A stretch of 6,557 bases of DNA, from the NCBI GenBank assembly GCA_964387955.1, contig CAYLXX010000041.1:1-6557 (forward strand), in the 5' to 3' direction. The position numbers and the translations under genes are program-made. This DNA is from CAYLXX01 sp964387955. GTDB lineage: Bacteria; Patescibacteriota; Microgenomatia; UBA1406; GWC2-37-13. Below are positions 6,150 through 6,557 of the stretch, in pieces; position 1 is the first letter of the stretch; each line of letters begins with the position of its first letter. The notes beneath the pieces were generated by a model. The model worked only from the letters and a program-made list of their open reading frames with translations, searched no databases and was not told the DNA's origin.

Positions 6150-6557
6150 ATGAAAGATTTCCTGCCAACAAGTTTGTGGGCCTCAATTTTTTACCTCATG
6201 GTTTTCTTTTTAGTGGCATGGGTTTTTCATAAAAAGTCGATTGAGCGAATTCTTGCTCGAGAAAAATATTTTCAGACTCTTATACATGCAAGTCCCCAGC
6301 CTATTATTATCAAAAACAAAAAAGGCAGAGTTGTCTTTATAAGTGAATCTATAAATGATCTTTTAAACATCAAGGGTGATTCGAAAAGATTTAAGGATAT
6401 CATTGACTATGTCCATCCAGGAGATCTTAGCTTATACAAAAACTTTGCTGACCATATATTAAAATGGCCAGGCGAGAAAAAGTCAGTTGAATTTCGGTTA
6501 AGAAAAAACGATGACTGGATATGGGTCAGGCAGGATGCTATTAATTTACTTTATGAC
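6150..6557 (+). CDS. Membrane-anchored PAS-domain sensor, probable histidine kinase (3' end outside window)
   Basis: The ATG at 6150 opens a frame of 136 codons without a stop to the window end. It begins one base after the regulator's TAA (TAATATG), so the two are almost certainly co-transcribed. Residues about 8-27 (LWASIFYLMVFFLVAWVF) form one membrane segment with only a few residues before it, so there is no outer sensor domain. From about residue 40 a PAS-like domain follows: FQTLIHASPQPIIIKNKKG, then IDYVHPGDLSLY and, near the end, WIWVRQDA, which recalls the PAS_3 type. The DHp and ATPase domains of a histidine kinase would lie beyond the window. The pairing with an OmpR-type regulator supports a kinase, but a diguanylate cyclase or other PAS output cannot be excluded. 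An in-frame TTG at 6138 is an alternative start within the regulator's last codons. Confidence 0.75.
   Translation, partial: MKDFLPTSLWASIFYLMVFFLVAWVFHKKSIERILAREKYFQTLIHASPQPIIIKNKKGRVVFISESINDLLNIKGDSKRFKDIIDYVHPGDLSLYKNFADHILKWPGEKKSVEFRLRKNDDWIWVRQDAINLLYD

Noticed and set aside
1..6557. CRISPR array, insertion sequence, tRNA or rRNA
   Set aside because: I found no regularly spaced repeats, no transposase-like protein or terminal inverted repeats, and no tRNA or rRNA signature. Nearly all bases are accounted for by protein-coding genes.

Overview
The window is AT-rich and densely packed. It looks like part of a bacterial chromosome carrying an envelope or exopolysaccharide locus. None of the six main start codons has a canonical GGAGG-type ribosome binding site. 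Genes on the minus strand overlap by 1 to 13 bases. The best promoter sits so close to its start codon that the transcript would be leaderless. Together these traits argue against a typical Firmicute and would suit a streamlined lineage such as Patescibacteria (Candidate Phyla Radiation). That assignment is an inference from style, not from a marker gene.

Layout: four overlapping minus-strand genes run from about 5356 down to 81. In transcription order they encode a membrane-bound family 2 glycosyltransferase, a multi-spanning GT-C-type glycosyltransferase, a membrane-anchored TIM-barrel protein resembling a glycoside hydrolase, and a UDP-N-acetylhexosamine 6-dehydrogenase. At the left edge a TATAAT box and a ten-codon open frame (30 to 1, minus) hint at a further gene. 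On the plus strand, a 120-base divergent intergenic region is followed by an OmpR/PhoB-type response regulator (5477-6148). One base later comes the start of a membrane-anchored PAS-domain sensor, cut by the window end and probably the partner histidine kinase.

How the genes may work together (inference): the dehydrogenase would make a UDP-aminouronate precursor. The GT2 enzyme would transfer or polymerise sugar at the cytoplasmic face. The GT-C protein would add sugar from a lipid-linked donor at the outer face. The anchored barrel protein would trim, cut or bind the glycan outside. The divergent two-component system could control the operon. No polymerase, flippase or export channel is visible in this window. 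The points most worth a second look are an apparent internal deletion of a conserved segment in the dehydrogenase, the unassigned barrel protein with acidic residues at strands 4 and 7, and the leaderless-type promoter of the regulator.
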